64,000 bases of DNA from JBGQBN01 sp041494805 (GTDB taxonomy: Bacteria; Acidobacteriota; Terriglobia; Terriglobales; Acidobacteriaceae). The notes under the pieces were generated by a model. It was not told the DNA's origin. It saw only the letters and a program-made list of their open reading frames with translations, and did no database searches. Location: assembly GCA_041494805.1 (NCBI GenBank), contig JBGQBN010000014.1, positions 17,408 to 81,407 of the forward strand, given 5' to 3'. Every line of letters begins with the position of its first letter. Position 1 is the first letter of the stretch. Positions 35,349 through 43,477 of this stretch are shown here, piece after piece. The translations under genes and the position numbers were made by a program.

Positions 35349-37556
35349 ATGGCGACTACAAAAGCAGATCCTAAACCGGTCGACAGCGAGATTAAGAAGG
35401 CGGGCCAGACCTACGACGGTCTGTCCCGCCTGCAACTGATCGAAGCCTACCGCCTCATGTACACCTCCCGGCGGCTGGACGACCGGGAGATCCTGCTCAA
35501 GCGACAACAGAAGATCTTCTTCCAGATTTCCGGCGCGGGCCATGAGGCGGTCGGCGTGGCCGCTGCCTTTGCCCTTAAAGCCGGCTACGACTGGTTCTAC
35601 CCCTACTACCGCGATCGCGCGCTGTGCCTGGCCCTGGGCGCAACCCCTTACGAGATGCTCCTGCACGCCGTCGGCGCGGCCGACGATCCCAACTCCGGTG
35701 GCCGGCAGATGCCGTCGCATTGGAGCTCCCCGCGACTGCATATCGTGACCGGCTCCTCCCCCACGGGAACACAAATCCTTCAGGCCGTGGGTTGTTCCGA
35801 GACCGGGCGCTACTTCGCCGCGCATCCCGAGGCCGCCAGGCAGTCCACGGGAGACTATCGCCAGTTCAAGGACGTAGGATTCCACGCCGACGAGGTCACC
35901 TACGTTTCCTTCGGTGACGGGACGACCAGCGAAGGCGAGTTCTGGGAGGCGCTCAACCCCGCGTCCAACCTCAAACTCCCGCTGGTGTTTGTGGTTGAGG
36001 ACAACGAGTACGCCATCTCCGTGCCCGTCGAGGTGCAGACCGCGGGCGGCAGCATCTCACGGCTGGTCTCCGGGTTCCCCAACTTCCACTTTGAAGAAAT
36101 CGACGGCACTGACCCAGTCGCGAGCTATGCGGCGTTTGTCCGCTCGGTAACGCACTGTCGTGCCGGAGACGGTCCTGCCTTCATTCACGCGCACGTGATC
36201 CGGCCCTATTCGCACTCGCTGTCGGACGACGAGCGCCTTTATCGCCCGGAGGCCGAGCGGCAACGGGATGCGCAACGCGATCCCATCACGCGCATGCAGA
36301 TGTTTCTGATCCGCGAAGGCATCCTCGACGAGAAAGGCATCAACAAACTGGAGAAGCAGGTAGAAGACGAGCTCCAGGTTGCGGTGGACCAGGCTCTGGA
36401 GGCCGCCCCGCCCACGCCGGACACGGTCACACGCTTTGTGTATTCGCCAGACCTTGATCCGGCGTCCTCGGCGTTTGAGACCGAGCCGGCGACAGCGTCC
36501 GCACCCGCCGACGGCAAGAAGGTCGCGCCCAAGACCATGGCCGACCTGATCAATGCCACGCTGCGCGACGAAATGCGGCGGGATGAGCGCGTTCTGATCG
36601 TTGGTGAAGATGTGGCCGACTGCAGCCGCGAGCAGTATCTGCAGCAGAAGCTGATCAAGGGCAAGGGCGGAGTGTTCAAACTGACTTTCGGTCTGCAGTC
36701 CGAATTTGGTTCAGACCGGGTGTTCAACTCGCCGCTGGCGGAAGCCAGCATCGTGGGCCGCGCCACAGGCATGGCCACGCGTGGGCTGAAGCCGGTGGTG
36801 GAGATCCAGTTCTTCGATTACATCTGGCCGGCGATGATGCAACTGCGCAACGAGCTGCCGCTGATCCGCTGGCGCTCGAACAACGGATTCTCCGCGCCCT
36901 GCGTAATTCGTGTGGCCATCGGCGGCTATCTCACCGGCGGCGCGATTTATCACTCGCAGTGCGGGGAGAGCGTCTTTACCCACATTCCGGGGCTGCGAGT
37001 CGTGTTTCCCTCGAATGCTCTGGATGCAGCGGGCCTGCTGCGCACGGCAATCCGCTGTGATGATCCGGTGCTATTTCTGGAGCACAAGCGGCTCTATCGC
37101 GAAACCTACGGAAGAGCTGCGTATCCCGGGCCGGATTACATGGTTCCATTCGGCAAGGCGAAGATCGTGCAGGCGGGAACAGATCTGTCCGTTATCACTT
37201 ACGGTGCCGTGGTCCCGCGGGCTCTGCAGGCGGCGCAGAAGCTGGAGCGCGAGCACGGAGTCAAAGTGGAGTTGATTGATTTGCGCAGCTTGAATCCATT
37301 TGATTGGGAGACAATCGCCCTGTCAGTGCGCAAGACCAACCGCGCCATCGTAGCCTACGAAGACACCCTGAGCTGGGGCTACGGTGCCGAAATCGCGGCC
37401 CGCATCGCCGACCAGCTGTTCGAGCACTTGGACGCCCCAGTGCGGCGCGTGGCCGCTATGGACACCTTCGTCGCCTACCAACCTATTCTGGAAGACGCCA
37501 TCCTGCCGCAAATGGCCGACTTGTTTCAGGCCATGAAGGAACTCTCCGAGTACTAG
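35349..37556 (+). CDS. 2-oxoacid (branched-chain/pyruvate) dehydrogenase E1, alpha and beta subunits fused
   Basis: Thiamine-diphosphate enzyme that decarboxylates a 2-oxoacid and transfers the acyl group to E2. Residues ~1-370 are the alpha part, with the TPP motif GDGTTSEGEFWEALN...VEDNEYAIS. Residues ~395-735 are the beta part (MADLINATLRDEMRRDERVL, IVGEDVADCSREQYLQ, FNSPLAEASIVG, VEIQFFDYIWPAMMQL). In most bacteria these are two genes. Substrate choice between branched-chain 2-oxoacids and pyruvate is unresolved, though the alpha part looks branched-chain-like. E2 and E3 genes are not in this window. Confidence 0.9.
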   Translation: MATTKADPKPVDSEIKKAGQTYDGLSRLQLIEAYRLMYTSRRLDDREILLKRQQKIFFQISGAGHEAVGVAAAFALKAGYDWFYPYYRDRALCLALGATPYEMLLHAVGAADDPNSGGRQMPSHWSSPRLHIVTGSSPTGTQILQAVGCSETGRYFAAHPEAARQSTGDYRQFKDVGFHADEVTYVSFGDGTTSEGEFWEALNPASNLKLPLVFVVEDNEYAISVPVEVQTAGGSISRLVSGFPNFHFEEIDGTDPVASYAAFVRSVTHCRAGDGPAFIHAHVIRPYSHSLSDDERLYRPEAERQRDAQRDPITRMQMFLIREGILDEKGINKLEKQVEDELQVAVDQALEAAPPTPDTVTRFVYSPDLDPASSAFETEPATASAPADGKKVAPKTMADLINATLRDEMRRDERVLIVGEDVADCSREQYLQQKLIKGKGGVFKLTFGLQSEFGSDRVFNSPLAEASIVGRATGMATRGLKPVVEIQFFDYIWPAMMQLRNELPLIRWRSNNGFSAPCVIRVAIGGYLTGGAIYHSQCGESVFTHIPGLRVVFPSNALDAAGLLRTAIRCDDPVLFLEHKRLYRETYGRAAYPGPDYMVPFGKAKIVQAGTDLSVITYGAVVPRALQAAQKLEREHGVKVELIDLRSLNPFDWETIALSVRKTNRAIVAYEDTLSWGYGAEIAARIADQLFEHLDAPVRRVAAMDTFVAYQPILEDAILPQMADLFQAMKELSEY

Positions 37557-37583
37557 CGACGGAAATTAGAGACGGTAGAGAAA

Positions 37584-38690
37584 TTACTTGGAGGAGGGAC
37601 GTGTTTCTCTGAGCGTGATTTCGGCCCATGTGTTTCCCCCGTCGCTGGTGGAGAATAGTCTGCCGCCCACCAGCACCCAACCCAGCGTGACGCCGGAAAA
37701 GCTGAGTGCCGCGACGGATGACTTTGGCGGAAGCATATCGGTGGTCGTGGTGCTGACCTTGCCATCCGGGGCGACGGTAGTAAGTGTGAGATACGTATTG
37801 TTGGTCACGTATGCGGTGATAAGAGTCGAGTCTGCGACCGCGGAGGGAAAGGGTATCCCACCGTAAATCTCAGGAAGCTTGGGTAGCATCCTGTCCAACT
37901 TCCAAGTCTGGCCTTGATCGGCGCTCGCAAACAGCACCAAGGTCAAGCCTGACCCTTCCGGTCCTGAATATGTTACAGGCAGAAACCCATTCTTACCGTC
38001 CGGGAAAACCGGCAAATCGTACCACGCAACCATAGGTTCAGCACGCGAAGAACCCTGGGGAGCTGGCAATGACAACTCTTGCCAGGTATTTGCACCGTCA
38101 TACGTGGCAAATAGCTTTTGTCCGCCCGGTCCGCCCGCCTCCCAACCCACTTTCGTGTTGAGGAAACCAATGGCGCCGCCCGTACCAGATCCGCCTGGTG
38201 CCCAGTCCCACGTTTTGCCGCCATCAGCGGTTGCTATCAGAACGGCGAGGCGGAAGGCCGCGCCGCTTGTGACGTCGAGGCTCATCCAGCCGTGCCTGCG
38301 ATCCACAAAGGTGATGCCGCCGCTTCCGCTGAGAGTCGTCGCATTTGGGTTTAGGTTCGGGATCGTAACCTGTTTAACCGACCAGCTCGCGCCGCCGTCT
38401 GCGGTCGATGCCAGATCGAATCGTGGTTCCGGTTCCTCATACTTGGAGAACAGGACCCAACCTGTAGAGGTATCAAGGAAGAAGACGGTGACTATGCTCT
38501 CCTGCGATGCTGTGGAAGGTGTGACGTTCTTCCAGGTATGGCCGTTATCGTTCGTCCAAAAGAGCTGCGTGCCGGTGGCGGCCCACCCCGCGCTGGGGGT
38601 CAGCAGCTTCATGGCCATGATCCCCTGGGCTGAGGCGAAAGCGGACAGCGTCAGAAGCAATGTCGCTAGCAGCATGTGCGGTCGGTACAT
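37584..38690 (-). CDS. Secreted BNR/YCF48-like beta-propeller protein
   Basis: ATG 38690 preceded by CAGGAGG. A signal peptide (MLLATLLLTLSAFASAQ) is followed by at least six Asp-box repeats of the form S/T-x-D-x-G-x-T-W: WTNDNGHTW, STADGGASW, ATADGGKTW, ATYDGANTW, ASADQGQTW, STSDGGNTW. This indicates a six- to seven-bladed propeller as in sialidase-like and YCF48 proteins. Catalytic sialidase residues are not evident. Probably exported; role unknown. Confidence 0.82.
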   Translation of the reverse strand: MYRPHMLLATLLLTLSAFASAQGIMAMKLLTPSAGWAATGTQLFWTNDNGHTWKNVTPSTASQESIVTVFFLDTSTGWVLFSKYEEPEPRFDLASTADGGASWSVKQVTIPNLNPNATTLSGSGGITFVDRRHGWMSLDVTSGAAFRLAVLIATADGGKTWDWAPGGSGTGGAIGFLNTKVGWEAGGPGGQKLFATYDGANTWQELSLPAPQGSSRAEPMVAWYDLPVFPDGKNGFLPVTYSGPEGSGLTLVLFASADQGQTWKLDRMLPKLPEIYGGIPFPSAVADSTLITAYVTNNTYLTLTTVAPDGKVSTTTTDMLPPKSSVAALSFSGVTLGWVLVGGRLFSTSDGGNTWAEITLRETRPSSK

Positions 38691-38941
38691 GCGAAACCTC
38701 CTGCGGGGTGGTAGATGGTCGGATAGAAGACTGAATGCGAGAAGGAGAGCTGCGTACCCGTGGAGCACGGAACGAACTCATCTGAATTGAATCCACGCCC
38801 ACGCTGGCAGTCATTGTACCGTTCTGCATTCGCCTGCCCGGACAATGTTCGGCATTTTGTTGCACTTTCGTAAGAAAAGAACAATCGAGAATTCAATCCT
38901 CGCCACCAGGTGGAGGTCGGAGAGCGAGAACATCGGGACGC

Positions 38942-39364
38942 CTAGTCCTTCTTCGACTTCCCACCGCCTCCACCCCGCCTGATGCTGTCAAACGAAATTG
39001 ATCCTCCCCCGAAGAAGATCAGCGCAAACGCCATCGCTGCCAGCGCCAAAGGAAGCTGGTATCCGCCATTTCCCAACAAGCCATTCTTCCAATGCACTTT
39101 CCAGATAGCCACGCTCATGTTGATCATGATCGCCAGCGCGGCGAAGCGCGTGAAGGCGCCAGCGACGACCAGGATACCTCCGAAGAACTCAGCTGCCGCG
39201 GAGAGATAGGCCCACCAACCCGGCAATCCCAGACTGCCGACAAACTCGACGTGCTTGTGCAGGCCGCCGAACACCTTGGGATAGCCGTGGCCAATCATGA
39301 TGACGCCTAGTACCAGCCGCAGGGCGAGCAGAGCCAGAGGTTGAAGGCGGTCGAGACAGCGCAA
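38942..39364 (-). CDS. DoxX family membrane protein
   Basis: A four-helix membrane protein of 140 residues. It has LALLALRLVLGVIMIGHGYPK, PGWWAYLSAAAEFFGGILVV and a third and fourth helix, matching the DoxX/SURF4-like family. The start is TTG at 39364, supported by GGGAGG eight to nine nt upstream. The C-terminus is Gly/Lys-rich. Members are linked to oxidative stress or thiosulfate oxidation in some organisms; no specific role can be assigned here. Confidence 0.88.
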   Translation of the reverse strand: MRCLDRLQPLALLALRLVLGVIMIGHGYPKVFGGLHKHVEFVGSLGLPGWWAYLSAAAEFFGGILVVAGAFTRFAALAIMINMSVAIWKVHWKNGLLGNGGYQLPLALAAMAFALIFFGGGSISFDSIRRGGGGGKSKKD

Positions 39365-39884
39365 GTTGTTCCTCCCAAAGAACGAACAGATTATCGCATT
39401 GGGGATTTCAGTAGGAAGAAGCCAGAATCATATGGACATTCCGGGCGGTTTAGCCACAGAGGACACCCTTCGGCTCCGCTCAGCGTAGGCTGCTCCAGAG
39501 GTTAACTACAGTAACCCGGTTATTTGCCCGTCTCCGTCCGTTCAACGACCTTCGTACCGTCTCTAGTACTTTGGTTATGTTTCCCGCGGGAAGTTCGAAC
39601 CCGGTGTATAAACACCCCATTGGATTGTATCCCTATGTAGTCTAACTACTACATATAGCATCAATCCACAAGTCTGCTCTGGTTACTTTCCAGAAAACAG
39701 GCATAAAACACGGTAAAACCCGAAGATATGCCTTGACCTTGGCAGTTTCCCGGTTGATATATGCTCAGTCCACCTAAATTCACTCGAACGCAATTTTGTA
39801 CGAGGAATTTTCTCCCAAGTTTGCCCTGTGGGCCGGAGAATTCGGCTGCGGCAGGGCCTGATTCTGTGGAAAGGGCTTGGAACT
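39365..39884. other. Regulatory spacer upstream of the pilus operon
   Basis: 520 bp without a supported gene. The segment 39610-39780 is AT-rich compared with the surroundings and contains the palindrome TAGTCTAACTACTA (39639-39652) and the candidate promoter given separately. The 5' part shows short low-quality frames only. Confidence 0.45.
39733..39763 (+). promoter_or_regulatory. Candidate promoter of the HTH-pilMNOPQ operon
   Basis: TTGACC at 39733-39738 and GATATA at 39756-39761 with a 17-nt spacer (or TATATG two nt later). It lies about 125 nt before the HTH gene in an AT-rich stretch. No regulator site can be named. Confidence 0.4.
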
Positions 39885-40121
39885 ATGGCCGACTCGCGAG
39901 AAGTCATGAACATTCGCCAGGCTTCGCAGTACCTGGGAGTGAGTCCGGACACGCTCTACAAGTACGTAGGGGAACAAAAGATTCCAGCTTTCAAGCTCGG
40001 CAACCGCTGGCGCTTCAAGAAGTCGAGGCTGGACCAGTGGATGGAAGAGAAGTCAAGCCAGATGGAAGCCAAAGGCAAGAAGAAACCGAAGGCGGCTGTC
40101 AAGGCCGCCGGGCAACTGTAA
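39885..40121 (+). CDS. Small excisionase/MerR-like helix-turn-helix protein
   Basis: ATG 39885 gives 78 residues. Residues ~8-55 are a HTH_17-type winged helix: VMNIRQASQYLGVSPDTLYK, YVGEQKIPAFKLGNRWRFKK, SRLDQWMEE. A basic Lys/Ala tail follows. It lies 10 nt before pilM, so it is co-transcribed with the pilus genes and may regulate them (inference). Such domains also occur in phage excisionases, but no integrase or att site is nearby. Confidence 0.85.
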   Translation: MADSREVMNIRQASQYLGVSPDTLYKYVGEQKIPAFKLGNRWRFKKSRLDQWMEEKSSQMEAKGKKKPKAAVKAAGQL

Positions 40122-40131
40122 AGGCGGGCAC

Positions 40132-41187
40132 ATGTTTGGATTCGGAACCAAAACGATTGTTGGTCTGGATGTGGGCTCCTCGAGCATCAAGGCCGTGGAG
40201 CTGCGGAAGGGGCGCAACGGTATCGAAGTGGCGCACCTGGGCCTGGAACCACTGGCACCGGATATCGTCGTCGACTCCATGATTGTGGACTCGGGCACGG
40301 TTTCGAGCGCGATTTCGAAGCTGTTCACCGATAACGAGATCAAGTCCAAGAATGTGGCCACCGCGGTGAGCGGGCACTCAGTGATCGTGAAGAAGATTTC
40401 GCTGCCCTCGATGAGCGACCAGGAACTGGCCGAGACCATCCAGAAGGAAGCGGCGCAGCACATTCCCTTCGATCTGGCCGACGTGAATCTCGACTACCAG
40501 ATACTTTCCGAAGATGCCGGCAACCCGCAGATGGACGTTTTGCTGGTGGCGGTCAAGAAGGACAAGATTCTGAACTACACCAACGTACTCTCGATGGCAG
40601 GCAAGACTCCGGCTATTGTGGACATCGATGCTCTCGCGCTGCAGAACTGCTACGAGTACAACTATGAGCCCGCGCCGGGCCAGGTGGTGGCGCTTTTGAA
40701 CCTGGGTGCCAGCGTGATGAACATCAACATCGTGAAGGGCACAACGCCGCTGTTCCCGCGCGACGTCAGCGTGGGCGGGCACCAGTACACGGACTCGCTG
40801 CAGAAGGAACTGGACCTGAGCTTCGACGACGCCGAATCGCTGAAGCTGGGCCGAAAAGTGGGCACGGTGAGCGAAGACGCCAAGACGCCCATCCTGCAGC
40901 AGGTGACCGAGATCATCGTGCTGGAAATCCAGAAGACTTTCGACTTCTTCCGCGCCAGCGCGGCGGGAGAGCACATCGAGAAGATTTATCTGGCGGGCGG
41001 TTCCTCGAAGGTTCCCGGACTGGTCGAGGCGTTGCGCCAGGAGTTCTCGCTGCCGGTGGAGATCTTCAATCCGTTCCAGAAGATCGCGCCTCCGACGGAA
41101 GGACCGGGAGTGGACCTGATCGAGCAGAATGCCGGCCAGCTGGCAGTTGCGGTGGGCTTGGCCTTAAGGAGTTTTGAAGACTTATGA
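40132..41187 (+). CDS. pilM: Type IV pilus assembly ATPase-like protein PilM
   Basis: Cytoplasmic actin-like protein that docks PilN at the inner membrane. It has IVGLDVGSSSIKAVELRKG (phosphate-1 motif), SVGGHQYTDSLQKELDLSFD, and the phosphate-2/adenosine region EKIYLAGGSSKVPGLVEALR. 351 residues. The stop overlaps the pilN start (ATGA at 41184), showing translational coupling. Confidence 0.95.
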   Translation: MFGFGTKTIVGLDVGSSSIKAVELRKGRNGIEVAHLGLEPLAPDIVVDSMIVDSGTVSSAISKLFTDNEIKSKNVATAVSGHSVIVKKISLPSMSDQELAETIQKEAAQHIPFDLADVNLDYQILSEDAGNPQMDVLLVAVKKDKILNYTNVLSMAGKTPAIVDIDALALQNCYEYNYEPAPGQVVALLNLGASVMNINIVKGTTPLFPRDVSVGGHQYTDSLQKELDLSFDDAESLKLGRKVGTVSEDAKTPILQQVTEIIVLEIQKTFDFFRASAAGEHIEKIYLAGGSSKVPGLVEALRQEFSLPVEIFNPFQKIAPPTEGPGVDLIEQNAGQLAVAVGLALRSFEDL

Positions 41188-41774
41188 TCCGAATCAACCT
41201 GCTGGGAACACAAAAATCGAAAGGCAAGCGTGGCGGCGCAGGTTCCTCGGCGCCCGTCATGGAGGTGGGTGATGTCGGCTCACCGAAGTTGAAGGTCCTG
41301 GTAGTCGTGGTCGTGGTCGCGGCCGTCAACCTGGTCTACTGGTACGGGTTGGACAAAGAGAAGCGCAACATCGTCGCCAAGATGCAAGTGGCGGAGCAGA
41401 AGAACCGCGAACTGGCCGATGTGAAGGCCCGCTACCTGGAGCGGCAGCGTCAAGCGGAAAGCTACAAACGCCGCGTGGATGTGATTGATCAGCTGCGCTC
41501 GGGCCAGGCCGGCCCCGTCAACCTGCTCAACACCATCGGTGACACCGTGAACGGTACCGAGGCGGTGTGGCTGAACTCCATGAAGGACCAGGGCGGTAAC
41601 GTGGACATCGAGGGTATGGCCCTGAGCACGGATGCGGTGGCGAACCTGATCGCGAATCTGCAGAAGACCGGCTATTTCCGGAACATCGAGATCAAAGAGA
41701 CCTACCAGGACGACCAATTTAAAGACATGCAGGCCTTCCAGTTCACGCTGACCTGCGAAAAGGCGAAGTCCTAG
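41184..41774 (+). CDS. pilN: Type IV pilus inner-membrane protein PilN
   Basis: Begins MIRINLLGTQKSKGKR, the conserved N-terminal PilM-binding motif (IRINLL). One membrane helix (KVLVVVVVVAAVNLVYWYGL) and a coiled coil follow, then a ferredoxin-like periplasmic domain. 196 residues. It forms the alignment complex with PilO. Confidence 0.93.
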   Translation: MIRINLLGTQKSKGKRGGAGSSAPVMEVGDVGSPKLKVLVVVVVVAAVNLVYWYGLDKEKRNIVAKMQVAEQKNRELADVKARYLERQRQAESYKRRVDVIDQLRSGQAGPVNLLNTIGDTVNGTEAVWLNSMKDQGGNVDIEGMALSTDAVANLIANLQKTGYFRNIEIKETYQDDQFKDMQAFQFTLTCEKAKS

Positions 41775-41786
41775 AGGCGGGAAAAT

Positions 41787-42431
41787 ATGACCAACTTTGG
41801 CGAAATATCGGGTCTCAAGCAATGGGCAACCCTGCTGCTGGGGGCGGCGCTGCTGACCGGCGCTCTCTACTTCACGCTGTTCAAAACCGAGCGGGAAGCC
41901 AATGCGGTGGCACAGCAGAATCTGGAGAACAAACTGCGCGAGAACGCCGAACTGGAATCCTACCGGCCGAAACTCGTGGATATCGAGCGCCAACTGGCCA
42001 GCCTCAAACAGCAACTGGAGATTGAGCGCAGGATCGTGCCCGACGAGAAGGAAGTCGATGGCTTCATGAAGATGATGGACGCTGAGGCCATCAAGGCGGG
42101 GATCGAGTTGCGGCGCTACACGGCGAAGCCAACCTCGGTCAGGGATTTCTACACCGAGCTGCCGTTCGAGATGGAACTGGACGGTCCCTACTACTCGATG
42201 CTGAGCTTTTTCGATCAGGTAGGAAAGCTGGAGCGCATCGTCAACGTCTCAGGCTTGCTGGTCTCGACCATCAAGAAGCCCTCCGAGGCCAAGGCCAAGC
42301 ATACGTACCAGTACGCTCCCAACGAGAGCGTTGTGGCCACTTACACGGCGACCACATTCTTCAGTCATGACATGGAACCGCCCGCGAGTGCGCCTGGCAA
42401 GCCCGGCCAGCCCGCGCCGGTCAAAAGGTAG
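41787..42431 (+). CDS. pilO: Type IV pilus inner-membrane protein PilO
   Basis: A single N-terminal membrane helix (ATLLLGAALLTGALYFTLFK), a coiled coil (ENAELESYRPKLVDIERQLA) and a PilO-type periplasmic fold with FDQVGKLERIVNVSGLLVS. A ribosome binding site GAGGCGGG precedes the ATG. 214 residues. It partners PilN. Confidence 0.92.
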   Translation: MTNFGEISGLKQWATLLLGAALLTGALYFTLFKTEREANAVAQQNLENKLRENAELESYRPKLVDIERQLASLKQQLEIERRIVPDEKEVDGFMKMMDAEAIKAGIELRRYTAKPTSVRDFYTELPFEMELDGPYYSMLSFFDQVGKLERIVNVSGLLVSTIKKPSEAKAKHTYQYAPNESVVATYTATTFFSHDMEPPASAPGKPGQPAPVKR

Positions 42432-42440
42432 AGGAGTCCT

Positions 42441-43376
42441 ATGAAGCTGACGACTGGAATTCTTTTACTGGGGATGGCGGCAGGAACTGCCTGGGGGCAG
42501 AACCCGGACGTCATCGATAACACGAGGAACACGCTGAAGGCGGTCGAGCAGAAGAAGCAAATTGACTCGAACGCGGCTCTGGCGGCCTCGCAGGGGCAGG
42601 CTGCCAATCCAGCTATGCCCGCCAGCAAACCGGCCGCGGTGACACCCGCGAAACCGGCGCCGGCGAAACCAGCCCCGAAGCCAGCGACAGCGCAGGCTGC
42701 GAAACCGGCAACCAGCAAGCCCATGACAGCGCAGGCTGCGAAGCCGGCATCCAGCAAACCCATGACAGCGCAGGCTGCGAAGCCGGCACCCAGCAAACCC
42801 AGTACGAGTGCGGCACCCACGCCGGGCGCCTCGCAGAGCATGGGGCAGAGCAAGGCAGCAGCTGCAGGCTCGCAAAAGGCGGCACCAGCGCTCAAGGCGA
42901 CGCCCGCACCCAAAGTGGCGGCCAAGCCTGCCTCAGGCAAGCCTGCCACGGTGAAGACCGTGGCGGTGAAGAAGCCGGCGCCCAAGCAGACGGTCGCGGT
43001 CGAAGACAAGAAGAATCCGGCAGACGCCAAGAAAGAAACGCCGAGGGCCATCAACCTGACTGGGCGACGGGATCCATTCATCAGCCCGGTGGTGAACCGC
43101 AGCATGGTTGGTTCCGGTTGCAGCACCGGCAAGCGCTGCCTGGCGATTGATCAGATCAGCCTCAAGGGCGTCGTGAAGGCGGAGGCGGGCATGATCGCCG
43201 TCGTCGTCAACGCCCTCGACAAAGCCTACTTCCTGCGCGAGAACGACCCGGTCTTTAACGGATACGTGGTGAAGATTACCGGAGACTCGATCATCTTCAA
43301 AGAAACGATCCAGGACAAGCTGGGCAAGCCGTTTACGCGGGAAGTGACCAAGAAGATTACGACGTCGGCGGTCTAA
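42441..43376 (+). CDS. pilP: Type IV pilus lipoprotein-like protein PilP with repetitive Pro/Ala/Lys linker
   Basis: Bridges PilNO to the secretin. GAGGAG precedes ATG 42441. A signal peptide (GILLLGMAAGTAWGQ) is followed by a ~150-residue linker rich in Ala, Lys, Pro and Ser containing three 13-residue repeats. The PilP beta-domain at ~205-305 starts LTGRRDPFISPVV and includes LKGVVKAEAGMIAVVVN. No lipobox Cys is seen, unlike many PilP. The linker is far longer than usual. Confidence 0.9.
   Translation: MKLTTGILLLGMAAGTAWGQNPDVIDNTRNTLKAVEQKKQIDSNAALAASQGQAANPAMPASKPAAVTPAKPAPAKPAPKPATAQAAKPATSKPMTAQAAKPASSKPMTAQAAKPAPSKPSTSAAPTPGASQSMGQSKAAAAGSQKAAPALKATPAPKVAAKPASGKPATVKTVAVKKPAPKQTVAVEDKKNPADAKKETPRAINLTGRRDPFISPVVNRSMVGSGCSTGKRCLAIDQISLKGVVKAEAGMIAVVVNALDKAYFLRENDPVFNGYVVKITGDSIIFKETIQDKLGKPFTREVTKKITTSAV
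42690..42806 (+). repeat. Three 39-bp tandem repeats inside pilP
   Basis: Three adjacent copies of a 39-nt unit (starting GCGCAGGCTGCGAA, ending CCCATGACA in the first two) encode 13-residue AQAAKPxxSKPMT units. Copies differ at only a few bases, so this is a recent expansion in a disordered linker. Confidence 0.85.
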
Positions 43377-43477
43377 GACTGGCGGAATGCGGCCGGAACA
43401 TTCCGGCTAGCGAGCACGAATTTGAAAGAAAGATCACGGGGCGAGCCGAAGCGCAAGCCCGTGTGGGGAGAAGCGAA

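Noticed and set aside
39580..39620. Sequence AGTTCGAACCCGG resembling a tRNA T-arm
   Set aside because: No matching acceptor stem, anticodon stem or D-arm can be drawn in the surrounding 90 nt.
42690..42806. 39-bp repeats in pilP as CRISPR-like repeats
   Set aside because: They are in-frame coding repeats with no spacers.
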